DNA from: Paraburkholderia sp. BL10I2N1
Lineage (GTDB): Bacteria > Pseudomonadota > Gammaproteobacteria > Burkholderiales > Burkholderiaceae
Assembly (NCBI RefSeq): GCF_004361815.1
Contig: NZ_SNWA01000001.1
Coordinates: forward strand, 3,844,001-3,908,000
Direction: 5' to 3'
Length of the DNA: 64,000 nt
Notes under the pieces: generated by a model
Told to the model about the DNA's origin: nothing
Database searches by the model: none
The model's input: the letters and a program-made list of their open reading frames with translations, nothing else
Shown here: positions 44,880 through 53,812 of the stretch, piece after piece
Position numbering within the stretch: the first letter of the stretch is position 1
Layout of the letters: every line of letters begins with the position of its first letter
Program-made: the position numbers and the translations under genes

Positions 44880-45942
44880 GGCATCTTACGAACCTTCATC
44901 TTCCGTTTTGCTGCTTGCGCCGCGGATCAACTCCAGTTCATATACGGTCTGTGCGCGTGGGTTCTGTATGAGTCACGTAACGATGCTTACGAACACGCCG
45001 GGGAGAACGCGCGGAATCTGATGCTGGTCATTGAGCGCGACATCGCATGCAACGTCGAACTTTATGATCTTCCGATACAAGCGGTTGTGGACGGAGTGAC
45101 CGATCCGCAGGTCATGGCACTTCCGCCAAAGATCCGAAGCGAAGTATTGTTCGACCGCGCTGCCTCAGGCAATTACCTGGGTTCGATCTTCGTGATGAAT
45201 GAACGGGGTGACATCATCATTGACTCCCGATTCATACCCGCGAGCAGGAAACTTCGCTGACCGTGACTATTTCGCCGTCCACCGTGATCACAGCAACACG
45301 GGCCTCTACATCAGCAAACCCTACGCGTCACGGCTGCGCGACGCCACGCTCACGATTGCGCTGAGTCGCCGGATCGCGCGTGCGGACGGCTCTTTCGGTG
45401 GTGTCGTGGTCGGAACATTGAGCATCGACTATTTCCGTGCTTTACTGGACGGCCTGTCCGTGGGAGCGCGCGGAACGGCCGCCGTGGTCGAGACGAACGG
45501 TACCATGATCACGCGATTGCCCTACGACCGCGACGTAGTCGGGCGCGATATCCGGAACGCCCCCGACTTCATTCAGGCGATGCCGACGAACGAAGGTGCA
45601 TTCACCGGCACTGCATTGATCGACGGGGTCCGCCGACTCTACGTGGACAGGCGCCTGGCAGGGCTTCCAATCATCGGTGGCGAGGAATTCGTGGTGACCC
45701 TTCCCGATACCGATTCGGCCGGCGCGATGGGATTGGCTGAAACCCTTCGGCACGCGGTCTACGGCCTCAATATCGAACACATCCAGAGCCGATATGGCCG
45801 CGTGACTGTGAGCATTGGCGTAGTCGCAACCCAGGGCCGCGCGGCTTACGATGGAGCGATGCTGGTGAAGATGGCTGATTCGGCCCCGTACGAAGCCAGA
45901 TCAACTGGCCGAAACCGGGTGTGTGAAGCACAAAACGGATGA
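44880..45942 (+). pseudogene. Diguanylate cyclase (Cache-type sensor + GGDEF), frameshifted and internally deleted
   Basis: The sensor starts in one frame (YESRNDAYEHAGENARNLML, VIERDIACNVELYD, GDIIIDSR) and stops at 45260. It continues in the next frame from about 45230 (YPRAGNFADRDYFAVHRDHS, GLYISKPYASR). The Cache domain then runs into RRLAGLPI and jumps directly to IGGEEFVVTLPDTDSAG and RYGRVTVSIGVV. The GGEEF active-site loop and the C-terminal half of the cyclase remain, but the first half of the GGDEF domain is deleted. The original protein would have been a membrane-bound c-di-GMP synthase. Confidence 0.85.
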
Positions 45943-46962
45943 AAGGTGCCGCCTCGCTAGCCCCAGAGAATGACTGGTTTGGAACTCAACGCCAATCCCG
46001 ATGTGGAAACAACTGACTGGAGAGCCTTCTGGTGGAGATTTATAAAAATGCGAGATTTGTGCGTTCCGCCCTCGGTCCGCGCTACCTCCTTCTCTACTCC
46101 TGGCTGCGGCAGACCCCTCGGTAAGGTGAGAAGCGCCAGTGACCGGTAGGGTCCTTTACTGCGACCGCGCCGTATTCGTACAACACCTCGCAAGTGGCGG
46201 CAGGTCGCAGCTCACGTATGTCTTCGACAACCAGAAGCGTGCGCATCGGCGTCTCGGCGCTCGGCTCGGCAGCAGACAGCGAATATCCTTTCTCCGAACT
46301 GCGGCATCGGTTTGCCGAGCCTGCGACACCCAAATGCTCGCCATGGGCCGCATACTCCGCGCACTCCGGGCCGCCCCAATCGGTGCCAGAGCCATCCTCA
46401 ATAAAAGTCGAATCCATGTGGCGCTTGCCTGCCTGGTATAAGTGTCCCTGATCTCGTGTTAGCCCCAGTGCTTGCAGCGCGCGAAGCGCCTCATGGCCGT
46501 CCAACGACGACTTGTGGCATGTCTCCCTCCATCCGTCACCACCGGATACGTGCTACGCCCGCGACACTGTCAAATCGCGCTCTCTTCGGAACTGAAGGCT
46601 CAAGACGTCCAGTCCAGTCTGTTCTGAGCCTCTCGCACGCAACGTGCCATGCCCGTTCAACCAGATTCACTGAAGCCGCGCATACCTTGCCAGATGATTT
46701 AAGCACGGAGCATCGGCCTAAGCCAGCCTGAACCGCAACGCGCGGGGTCAGCAATTCTGAGTGGCACAGGGTCATCAAAATGCGAGCGGCCGTGGACGTC
46801 CCGCTGCGTCCCCAAGGCGACCGCCGCTATCGTTCCGGTGAGGAGCGCTTGCTACTGGAGCGAAGCTTGGACAGGCTGCGGCACAGGAATTGCGGCTCGT
46901 GGAGGGCGGATTTGCACCCGCTCAGGTTGCGACCAGTCGCTTTGTGAACGAAGGAGACCGTC
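45943..46962. other. One kilobase with no intact gene
   Basis: A leftward frame (46094-46504) contains protein-like parts (HEALRALQALGLTRDQGHLY, vaguely like the end of an EAL domain) but no coherent domain. The rest shows short, poor frames. Most likely decayed DNA. Confidence 0.45.
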
Positions 46963-47061
46963 ATGCGAGCTACCACGAAGGAAATTGTGTTTTCAGTATT
47001 GTTTATAAGTGAGGTCGCTCGAATCTCGAACGCGCTCTTCATTCCCGCTGTCGAGAGTTGA
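46963..47061 (+). CDS. Very short open reading frame with strong ribosome site
   Basis: 32 residues (MRATTKEIVFSVLFISEVAR and so on) with AAGGAG five bases before the ATG. It ends 17 bases before the start of the DUF3309 gene. It may be a small peptide or only the relic of a gene whose ribosome site survives. Confidence 0.3.
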   Translation: MRATTKEIVFSVLFISEVARISNALFIPAVES

Positions 47062-47078
47062 AGTGAAGGAGAAGGCAA

Positions 47079-47237
47079 ATGACCATCGGAACCATTCTGC
47101 TAATCGTGTTGATCCTGTTGCTGATCGGCGCAGTCCCGAGCTGGCCTTACAGCCGCTCGTGGGGCTACCGTCCAACGGGCCTGCTCGGCGTCGTCCTGGT
47201 CGTCGTCTTGGTACTGGTGCTGCTGGGTCACATTTGA
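47079..47237 (+). CDS. DUF3309 small hydrophobic protein
   Basis: 52 residues: MTIGTILLIVLILLLIGAVP, the invariant SWPYSRSWGYRPTG, then a second helix GVVLVVVLVLVLLGHI. This is the DUF3309 pattern of two membrane helices around a Trp/Tyr-rich turn. AAGGAGAAGG precedes the ATG. Function unknown. Confidence 0.87.
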   Translation: MTIGTILLIVLILLLIGAVPSWPYSRSWGYRPTGLLGVVLVVVLVLVLLGHI

Positions 47238-47366
47238 CTGTCCGGTGCGCCGTAGATAGAGAGCGCAAGGATCCTCTATAACGGCGCGTTGTCGGTCGCT
47301 GTGCCAAGGCGCACAATCGGCGCATCGGCCTCGCCTGCCCCGATCAGCAGTCGGCGCGTCCGCGAG

Positions 47367-47891
47367 GTGACTGGCTTGTGGCTGGCGATCTCGATTGTGA
47401 AAATGTACGCGAATCGCGGCATGCAATTCCTGGCTCTGATCCAGGAGGGCAACATCGGTCTGATGAAGACGGTCGACAGGTTCCAGTACCGCCGGGGCTG
47501 GAAATTTTCCGCTGCCGCTACACAGTGCGTTCGCCAGACCGTCACCCGGGCGATCACCGACCCGGCCCGTTCGAGTATCGGTCCATATGATCGAGCCGAC
47601 AACCAGGCTCAATCGCAGTTCGCGGGAAATATTGCAATGTAGCGGCAAGAAAGCGGGCGGACGAGGCTGGCCGAGCGCATGGAGATGCCTGAGCACATGG
47701 TACGCGGCACCATGAAGATCGCGACAGAGCCGGACTCAATGGCGACGTCCGTCGGCGAGGACGGTAACACGAGCCTCGGCGACATGATCGACAGACTCGG
47801 AGACGATGTCTCCCGCCGACACGGCGCACGCAGCCAGGGTATTCGGAGGAGTTTCGGCATAGACATGCCGACCGACTGCACACTGGAAGAG
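47367..47891 (+). pseudogene. Decayed RpoD-like sigma-70 factor fragment
   Basis: Region 2 is recognisable but mutated: [56 protein letters not shown] (RpoD has YATWWIRQ). Region 3 appears in shifted frames: [19 protein letters not shown], then MEMPEHMVRGTMKIATEPDS and GNTSLGDMID. It then jumps to the region 4 piece RSFGIDMPTDCTLEE, which RpoD has as MRFGIDMNTD(H/Y)TLEE. The N terminus and the promoter-recognition helix are missing. At 47891 it runs directly into an Nramp remnant. Confidence 0.85.
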
Positions 47892-48346
47892 CGGCCCGAC
47901 CCGGGCCTATACCGTCGCGCTTGCGACGCTGTCACTGGCGCCGCAACCCTGCATGCGCATCACATCACGAATATCCAGACATCTGCACAGGCCTCCTCGC
48001 CGGATCAGCTGCCTACGCGATGGCGGGAACGTTCAAATGGAAAAATAGCCTGGAACTCGAGCCACGGCTCGCCAGACGATTTTACGGAATCGTCATCCTT
48101 GCAACCGTAATAGGGCTGGCGCTCGGCTTCACCTCGATTGACCCGATCAAAGCGCTTCACTCGAGCGCCGTCATTAACGGCGTCACCTCCGTCCCGATCA
48201 TGGTGCTCATGATGAAAATGGCATCGAACCCGGGCACCATGGGCAAATTCGTCATTGGCGGTAGCCTGCAGGTCGTCGATTGGCTGGCGGCTGCTGCGAT
48301 GACAGTCGCCGCAGCGGCCATGGTCCTGCTTACTGCGGGATCGTGA
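47892..48346 (+). pseudogene. Nramp-related transporter remnant with two internal deletions
   Basis: Three blocks of the transporter at 36418-37713 survive: GPTRAYTVALATLSLA (intact copy: GPAHLYTVALAALSLV), AATLHAHHITNIQTSAQA (intact: AATLHVHGVTDIQTSAQA), and from about 47995 LLAGSAAYAMAGTFKWKNSL through ATVIGLALGFTSIDPIKALH and VPIMVLMMKMASNPGTMGKF to the natural C terminus at 48346. The blocks lie in different frames with the intervening membrane segments deleted. Not functional. Confidence 0.85.
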
Positions 48347-48534
48347 GCCTGCCGCGTTGCCCTTTCCGGTCTTGCGGAATGAACTGACGATGGGGCGCTC
48401 GTGGCCATCGTCAGTCTGCCCTCAAGCCACCAGCGCATCATGGGGAAAACCCGGAGCCGTCGGCGGCGCCCGAACGAACAGCCGCCGCTCGCGGAAAACA
48501 CCCGAATGGAGCCGTACGGCGGGACACATGGTGC

Positions 48535-48801
48535 TCACTCGATGGGTTTTGCCGCCGCAAAGCCCCTGCAATGTTCCAGATACGCCGCCTCGTGAATGCT
48601 GATCAGCTCGACTACGCTGACCCACAACCACGACGGTGTATCACGCGACCTCTCCCGGCTTCGCCGGAGTTCCGCTAGCCACGACTTACGGGTTGCGCCA
48701 TCCATCTGGCTCGCATGAGCCCTGCCAACAACGAGCGCCAGGAAACGCGCGGCCTTTACTGCATCGGCCTCGAGCCGATACCACCAAAAATACCACCTCA
48801 T
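48535..48801 (-). CDS. Hypothetical protein next to the tRNA-side attachment region
   Basis: 88 residues. The first residues (MRWYFWWYRLEAD) are translated from the TACCACC repeat region; the rest reads as coherent protein (AARFLALVVGRAHASQMDGA, LAELRRSRERSRDTPSWLWV, VELISIHEAAYLEHCRGFA). Similar small proteins of unknown function occur beside integration sites in related bacteria as far as I recall. No DNA-binding motif seen. Confidence 0.45.
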   Translation of the reverse strand: MRWYFWWYRLEADAVKAARFLALVVGRAHASQMDGATRKSWLAELRRSRERSRDTPSWLWVSVVELISIHEAAYLEHCRGFAAAKPIE

Positions 48802-48807
48802 ACCACC
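48778..48807. repeat. Triple ATACCACC repeat, integrase arm-site-like
   Basis: ATACCACC at 48778-48785, 48790-48797 and 48800-48807. On the other strand this is GGTGGTAT three times, closely resembling the arm-type sequences that lie between a tRNA gene and a P4-type tyrosine integrase gene. It is just downstream of tRNA-Leu. No integrase gene is present nearby. Confidence 0.55.
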
Positions 48808-48843
48808 AGCTTCCAGCGGACCAACCCGGGATGCTACAGAATG

Positions 48844-48878
48844 AAAAAACCCGCGAAGCCTTGTGCTATCGCGGGTTT
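48844..48878 (-). terminator. Rho-independent terminator of tRNA-Leu
   Basis: A ten-base-pair stem (48847-48856 with 48869-48878; AAACCCGCGA against TCGCGGGTTT), a 12-base loop, and on the minus strand a run of six T at 48849-48844. It lies 33 bases beyond the tRNA 3' end. Confidence 0.8.
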
Positions 48879-48911
48879 CTGGACCTCTCCGGAACCTTCC
48901 GGAATGGTGTG

Positions 48912-48998
48912 TGGTGCGTGAGGCCGGACTCGAACCGGCACGCCATTGCTGGCGTCAGGACCTAAACCTGGTGCGTCTACCAATTTCGCCACTCACGC
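48912..48998 (-). tRNA. tRNA-Leu (anticodon UAG)
   Basis: 87 bases including an encoded CCA. The acceptor stem GCGTGAG pairs with CTCACGC before discriminator A and CCA. D arm GTGGCGAAATTGGTAGACGC, anticodon loop TTTAGGT (anticodon UAG) on a CAGG/CCTG stem, a long class II variable arm, and T arm GCCGGTTCGAGTCCGGC. A typical target for island integration. Confidence 0.95.
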
Positions 48999-49365
48999 GT
49001 CGTCGCCGAACCGGCATCGACTTTATACATAGTCTGGCATGACCGTCGCGGTATCGCTTGCGCTGTATGCCGCTGCGATGTGCATCATTGCGCGCATTGA
49101 TTCGTGGAGCCCATCCATACCGACGGGTAGCCACGGGTAAGCGCCGGTAAGCACTACGCAGCCGGGCAAAATGCGATGCGCACCCTGCCGATTGTCTGTC
49201 TCGCCATCGACCGCCGACTGCCGTCCCAAAGCGTAAGCGCGAGATTCTAACCGATTGCCCACGGCTTGTCTGCCCCCGCCTCTCGTATCGCGATGCTACA
49301 ATTTTTCGCTGGCCGCCCGACCCGGTGCGCGCCGTCTGCATCCGACTCCCCTCACCCCCAATCCA

Positions 49366-50196
49366 GTGAATTTCGACGACTATTGCCAGCAGAAGGCAGC
49401 GCCACCCGGTTCGAGCACGTACTACGCACTCAGGCAGGCGCCGGCCGCCCGCCAGCCGCTCCTGACCGCCCTCTTCGCCCTGCGGCGGGAATTCGAGGAA
49501 ACAGTCAAGGAAACCAGCGATCCGACCGTCGGCCGCACCAAGCTCGCGTGGTGGCAAAAGGAAACCTCCGCGCTGGCAGCCGGCGAGGCGTCTCATCCAG
49601 TATCAAAAGCGCTCATGGCGCATCTGCCCAGCACCGCCTCCGAATACGCTTCACTGGAGGCGCTGCTCTCCGGCTTCGAAATGGACCTCGATCAGGCCCG
49701 CTATCTCGACTATCCGAATCTGCGACGCTATGTCGAGAGGGTCGGCGGCGCGTTTGCCGCGCTGGTCGCGCGGGCAACGGCACGCGACCCTTCGCAGGCG
49801 TCGGGCTGGGCCGTGCCGCTCGGCAACGCCTTGATGCTTGCGCAGTTCGTCGAAGAAATCGGCGACGATGCGCGCCACGGACGCATCTATATTCCGATCG
49901 ACGAGATGCAGCGCTTTAACGTCACTGCCGCGGATCTGATCAACCGCAAATACACCGACGCGTTCACCGAATTGATGCGCTTCCAGACCGGCCGCGCACG
50001 CGACTCGCTGCACGGCGCGCTCGCCGCGATTCCGGACGCCGAGCGCGCCACCCAGCGCACGCTTCGAGCGCAGGCCGCGCTCGCACTCGCGGTGCTGGAC
50101 GAAATCGAAAGGGATGGCTACCACGTTCTGCATCAGCGAATTGCACTGACGCCGATCCGAAAATTGTGGATTGCCTGGCGAGCCGCACGCGGATGA
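49366..50196 (+). CDS. Squalene/phytoene-synthase-like protein with degenerate aspartate motif
   Basis: 276 residues from GTG 49366 (VNFDDYCQQKAAPPGSSTYY). The fold is that of trans-isoprenyl synthases such as HpnD: YCQQKAAPPGSS, LLTALFALRREFEETVKE, LAWWQKE, and the second motif QFVEEIGDDARHGRIYIP. The first Asp-rich motif, normally like REVDDVVDE, reads REFEETVKE, so its metal-binding aspartates are gone, while the second keeps only part. It may therefore be a non-catalytic relative, like the mitochondrial complex I factor NDUFAF6, rather than a hopanoid enzyme. ATG 49255 is an unlikely alternative. Confidence 0.75.
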   Translation: MNFDDYCQQKAAPPGSSTYYALRQAPAARQPLLTALFALRREFEETVKETSDPTVGRTKLAWWQKETSALAAGEASHPVSKALMAHLPSTASEYASLEALLSGFEMDLDQARYLDYPNLRRYVERVGGAFAALVARATARDPSQASGWAVPLGNALMLAQFVEEIGDDARHGRIYIPIDEMQRFNVTAADLINRKYTDAFTELMRFQTGRARDSLHGALAAIPDAERATQRTLRAQAALALAVLDEIERDGYHVLHQRIALTPIRKLWIAWRAARG

Positions 50197-50198
50197 TG

Positions 50199-51425
50199 CT
50201 ATGCGCGCAGCAACGGCAGCGGCTCGAATCGCTGCTGCAGCACGTTCGCAGCATCGAGACCCCACCAGGACCCAAGCACCGTCGCGTACAGTTGCCGGAA
50301 GTCGATGCCGACCGGCAGGTTGCCGTTGCCATCGAGTTGCGCGAGCACCGGCGGCACGCCGTACAGTCCACCCCGCACCCGCCCGCCCATCGCGAAGTGC
50401 GGGGTGACCGTGCCGTGATCCGTACCGTTGCTCTGATTCTCGCGCGGACGCCGGCCGAACTCCGCGTAGGTCATCACAAGCGTGCTGTCCCAGCGTCCTA
50501 GTTCCATCAGCGCCGACTTCATCGCCACGAATCCTTCCGCCCGCTGTTTTAGCAACGCAGCCTGCTGCCCAGGCTGATTCTGGTGCGTATCGAATCCGTT
50601 GAGCGTCAGCCGGATCACCGCAACGCCCTGGCCCCTAACGGGTTGCCCCTGCGCCGTGTCGCCGGCGGCAAGAACCTGCATCGCGGTTTTGATCGACGCC
50701 CCGAACGCGCCCTGGGGGAATGGGGTCTTCAGCGGAACCTGACCCTGGCGGGGCCGCAGCCGGTCGGCTGCTTTCACGATGTCATTCTCGACGTCGAGAA
50801 TATGCGAGAGTTCGGGGTTGCGCTCATGTAGCGAGACAGGCGTCGCGAGCCGCGACGCCCGCACGAACTGCGCCGGATTGACGAGCGCAATCGCCCGTGC
50901 GCCGTTCGCAAGGGGGCCCATTTCCGCGCTGCCGATCACCACGCCATCGGCCGCGAAACCAGCCGGAACCGGCCTTAGCGCAAACGCGCGAGACAGCCAC
51001 CCTTCGCGCAGATACTGATCGGACCTGGACGCGGTGTCCCAGATCTCGATCGAACGAAAATGCGACAGATTCGGCTGCGGATAGCTGACGCCTTGCACGA
51101 TCGCCAGTTGCCGATCCTGCCAGAGCGGCATCAACGGCTGGAGCGAGGGATGCAATGCCGTCCGTTCGTCAAGCTGGATCGCCTGCTCGCGTTTGATGCC
51201 GATGCTCTTGCGCAGTTGATAGTAAGCGGGATCGGCGTACGGAATGACGGTATTCAGACCGTCGTTGCCGCCCTTCAACTCGACGAGGACCAGCAGGTTG
51301 CCATAGCCGCCAGCGGGCGATGGGCCGCCGTTCGCGAGCGTGCCCGTCTGCGCGGCAAACGTCGTCGGCAACCAGAGCGAGGCGCCGGCTGCTGTCGCCA
51401 TCGAAAGGAAATCGCGTCGCTTCAT
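50199..51425 (-). CDS. Exported DUF1501 protein
   Basis: 408 residues with a twin-arginine signal MKRRDFLSMATAAGASLWLP. Core of the DUF1501 (alkaline-phosphatase-superfamily-like) family: LVLVELKGGNDGLNTVIPYA, VQGVSYPQPNLSHFRSIEIW, GFDTHQNQPGQQ and MTYAEFGRRPRENQSNGTDH GTV (the Gly-Thr-Asp-His site). Folded in the cytoplasm and exported by Tat. It follows its usual partner DUF1800 at 51479 on the same strand; the two form an operon. Confidence 0.9.
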   Translation of the reverse strand: MKRRDFLSMATAAGASLWLPTTFAAQTGTLANGGPSPAGGYGNLLVLVELKGGNDGLNTVIPYADPAYYQLRKSIGIKREQAIQLDERTALHPSLQPLMPLWQDRQLAIVQGVSYPQPNLSHFRSIEIWDTASRSDQYLREGWLSRAFALRPVPAGFAADGVVIGSAEMGPLANGARAIALVNPAQFVRASRLATPVSLHERNPELSHILDVENDIVKAADRLRPRQGQVPLKTPFPQGAFGASIKTAMQVLAAGDTAQGQPVRGQGVAVIRLTLNGFDTHQNQPGQQAALLKQRAEGFVAMKSALMELGRWDSTLVMTYAEFGRRPRENQSNGTDHGTVTPHFAMGGRVRGGLYGVPPVLAQLDGNGNLPVGIDFRQLYATVLGSWWGLDAANVLQQRFEPLPLLRA

Positions 51426-51478
51426 GCTGCACCTCGTTCGTCCGCTGAAGGCATGTCGCCTGTCTCGTGCACCAGCTC

Positions 51479-53068
51479 TTATTTCAGCTGGTAGGCGGGG
51501 TCCATCAACAACGCCTCAAGATACGCGCTCCCGGTGGAATCCGTCTCGATCGCGTCGACTGGCGCGAGCGGCAACACTGCGTGCTGCAACTGCAGTTCGA
51601 TCGACAGACCCGGCTTCGCATCCGGCGTCGTGTTGTAGTGCGCGAGCCATCTGTCGATATCGAAGCGCACGCCGCCCAGGCCCACACGCGCCATCGCGCG
51701 CTGCACCGGCGCGCTGGCATTCATGTTCTGCGCCATGCCATTTTGCATCCGCTGCGGACCAGTGGTTTCAGTGGCGCGAAATAATTGCTCGACAAACTGC
51801 TTGCGGGCAAGCAACGTCGAACTGTTGATCCAGGTGGGGCCGCCCGGCCAGCCCTTCACATTCGGCGGATAAAAAAGGTTTTCGCCTAGATTGCGGAACA
51901 CACCCGCGAACGGTGCGGTATTGTCGTAGCCAATATCAAATGCACGTAAGGTGCCGACCACGAACTCCGCCGGCGATTTCACCAGCACCCCGCGGTTGCC
52001 GTCGCTCCAGAAAGCATCGGAAAGGAACAGGCCGCGCAGGGCAACCTTGATGTCGTAACGGCTGGCTCGAAACCGCTCCGCGATCGGAGCGATCTGGTCC
52101 GCGTCGGGTGTGTCGGACACGAACTCGCGCCACAGTTCAGTGGTGGTGAACGTGGCCGTCTCCGGGCGGGCAAGCAGGATATCGAGCACCTGATCGCCGT
52201 CGAACGCGCCGGTCTGGCCGAGGACAGTCTTGATGCCGTCGTCGTGCAGGTTCGGCCGAAAGACATAGGCTTGCGTATCGGGATCGAGGCTCCATCCGGT
52301 ATAGGCGCGCGCCGCCTCCGACACGTCCTGCTGCGAATAATGGCCCTCGCCCAGCGTGAACAGTTCCATCACCTCGCGCGCGAAGTTCTCGTTGGGCTTG
52401 CCCTTGCGATTGCTTGCGCCGTCGAGATACAGCAGCATCGCCGGGTCTTTCGCGACGTCATGCAGCATGTCGCCAAAGTGACCAACTGCCTCGCGCCTGA
52501 GCAGCGCGTTCTGCCGCGCCATGTTCTGCGGGAACTCAACCTTGTCCTGACCGGACGTGAAATGATTGGCCCAGAAAAGCGTCATGCGTTCCGTGAGCGG
52601 CGACGGCGTGTTCAACATCTCGCGGACCCACCACGCACGCAGTTCCTCGTAACGTTCGCGACGCAGGCGCTGGTCGTCGCGTCGCTGGTCGGGCGTCCAT
52701 GCCTTGCGTTCGGCGCGGGTTGGCAGCGGCTCCGACACCCATGCCGGCGGCGGAGTCAACGCTTCGGTGCGCACTGACGCCAGCACCCTGTCGACGGCCT
52801 GCTGCCGCGTAAGGCCGACGTACGCCGCGACCTCGCTGCTATCGGGCGCAAAACCGGTGCGGGCGAGAAAAAAGCGCGCATCGCTGGCGTCGAGAATAGC
52901 CTGCTCTTCGTCGCTCACGGCCGATGCGGCCCGGTGATCCTTGTGATGCTTTGGACGCGACCCGTGCAGCGTACTGTCCTGCGCAGCCAGGGCCGGCACG
53001 GTGAACGCCACGGCCAACCCACAGATTAGCGCCGATATACCGCGCGTCAGTGTCAAAAGGGTGTTCAT
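51479..53068 (-). CDS. Exported DUF1800 protein
   Basis: 529 residues with a signal peptide (cleavage near LAAQ, about 29). DUF1800 features include a helical N-terminal repeat (HFLARTGFAP-like, here FFLARTGFAPDSSEV), the motif ERMTLFWANHFTSGQDKVEF, and GKPNENFAREVMELFTLGEG. Usually paired with DUF1501, as here (53 bases apart). The pair is periplasmic or surface-linked; molecular function unknown. Confidence 0.9.
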   Translation of the reverse strand: MNTLLTLTRGISALICGLAVAFTVPALAAQDSTLHGSRPKHHKDHRAASAVSDEEQAILDASDARFFLARTGFAPDSSEVAAYVGLTRQQAVDRVLASVRTEALTPPPAWVSEPLPTRAERKAWTPDQRRDDQRLRRERYEELRAWWVREMLNTPSPLTERMTLFWANHFTSGQDKVEFPQNMARQNALLRREAVGHFGDMLHDVAKDPAMLLYLDGASNRKGKPNENFAREVMELFTLGEGHYSQQDVSEAARAYTGWSLDPDTQAYVFRPNLHDDGIKTVLGQTGAFDGDQVLDILLARPETATFTTTELWREFVSDTPDADQIAPIAERFRASRYDIKVALRGLFLSDAFWSDGNRGVLVKSPAEFVVGTLRAFDIGYDNTAPFAGVFRNLGENLFYPPNVKGWPGGPTWINSSTLLARKQFVEQLFRATETTGPQRMQNGMAQNMNASAPVQRAMARVGLGGVRFDIDRWLAHYNTTPDAKPGLSIELQLQHAVLPLAPVDAIETDSTGSAYLEALLMDPAYQLK

Positions 53069-53257
53069 AGCCTGTAAGCCTGTCGTCGGTGAACGTGACT
53101 TCGCCCGTGAAGAGTTGGCGCGAATAAGCCGTGTACCTGTCCTCGCTGCTCAACGGCAGGTCGGTCGGGTCAGTTGACGATGGAATTGCTACGAAATCTT
53201 TCGTGCAGGCAAAAAGCAGGAACGCACGCAACCGGTACGTCGAATACAGGCACCCGA

Positions 53258-53584
53258 CTAGCGCTTGTAGAGTTCGCGCACGGCGTCTTCGATATGCTGG
53301 CGCAGAAGACGTCGCTCCTCCGGCGTCATGTGACCGTCGCGGCGCCGCTGATCGAGGTCGGGGGGCACGGCGGTGCGCATCATGATGTCGGACGCAGGCT
53401 GGTCGACGTTTGCGCGCGCTTGACGCGGGGGTTTTCCGTTATGCGAGGACGAGCGTGGAGTTGCCATCCGGTCTGCCGAAGGCTGGGCGCAGGCGAGCGT
53501 CGGACCCAGTGCGCCTGTGAGCGTGCCGGCAACTGCCAGCGTAATGACGCTCAAGCGTACATTCGGCCAAACCCCTCCCTTCAT
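53258..53584 (-). CDS. Small exported protein
   Basis: 108 residues from ATG 53584 (MKGGVWPNVRLSVITLAVAG). The signal peptide ends near ACAQ. An Arg/Gln-rich body is followed by the conserved-looking C terminus HMTPEERRLLRQHIEDAVRE. Similar short periplasmic proteins with a TPEER helix are common in Burkholderiales; the function is not known. Located upstream of and divergent from ompR. Confidence 0.6.
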   Translation of the reverse strand: MKGGVWPNVRLSVITLAVAGTLTGALGPTLACAQPSADRMATPRSSSHNGKPPRQARANVDQPASDIMMRTAVPPDLDQRRRDGHMTPEERRLLRQHIEDAVRELYKR

Positions 53585-53812
53585 CTTGTTCCCTTCTTGG
53601 TGCGGCAACCGGTACCTCAAATGCGTATGCAGACCCCGGCCAGGACCGGGTGCGAGAGTTTTTTGTCATGTGAAGTATCTACCGAACAGCCGCAAACAGT
53701 AAAGGAGTCTAAGCGCGCATGCTTTACGTCGCGCCACAGGCGGGGTAAATTTTGTAACTGACTGTAACCCGATAATTGGTGCGAAGATGTACCTCTTTGT
53801 AATCGCGTTAAG

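Noticed and set aside
46094..46504. A 136-residue leftward frame with an EAL-like or receiver-like look
   Set aside because: The similarity is limited to a few residues, with no catalytic motif and no ribosome site; listed only as part of a gene-free stretch.
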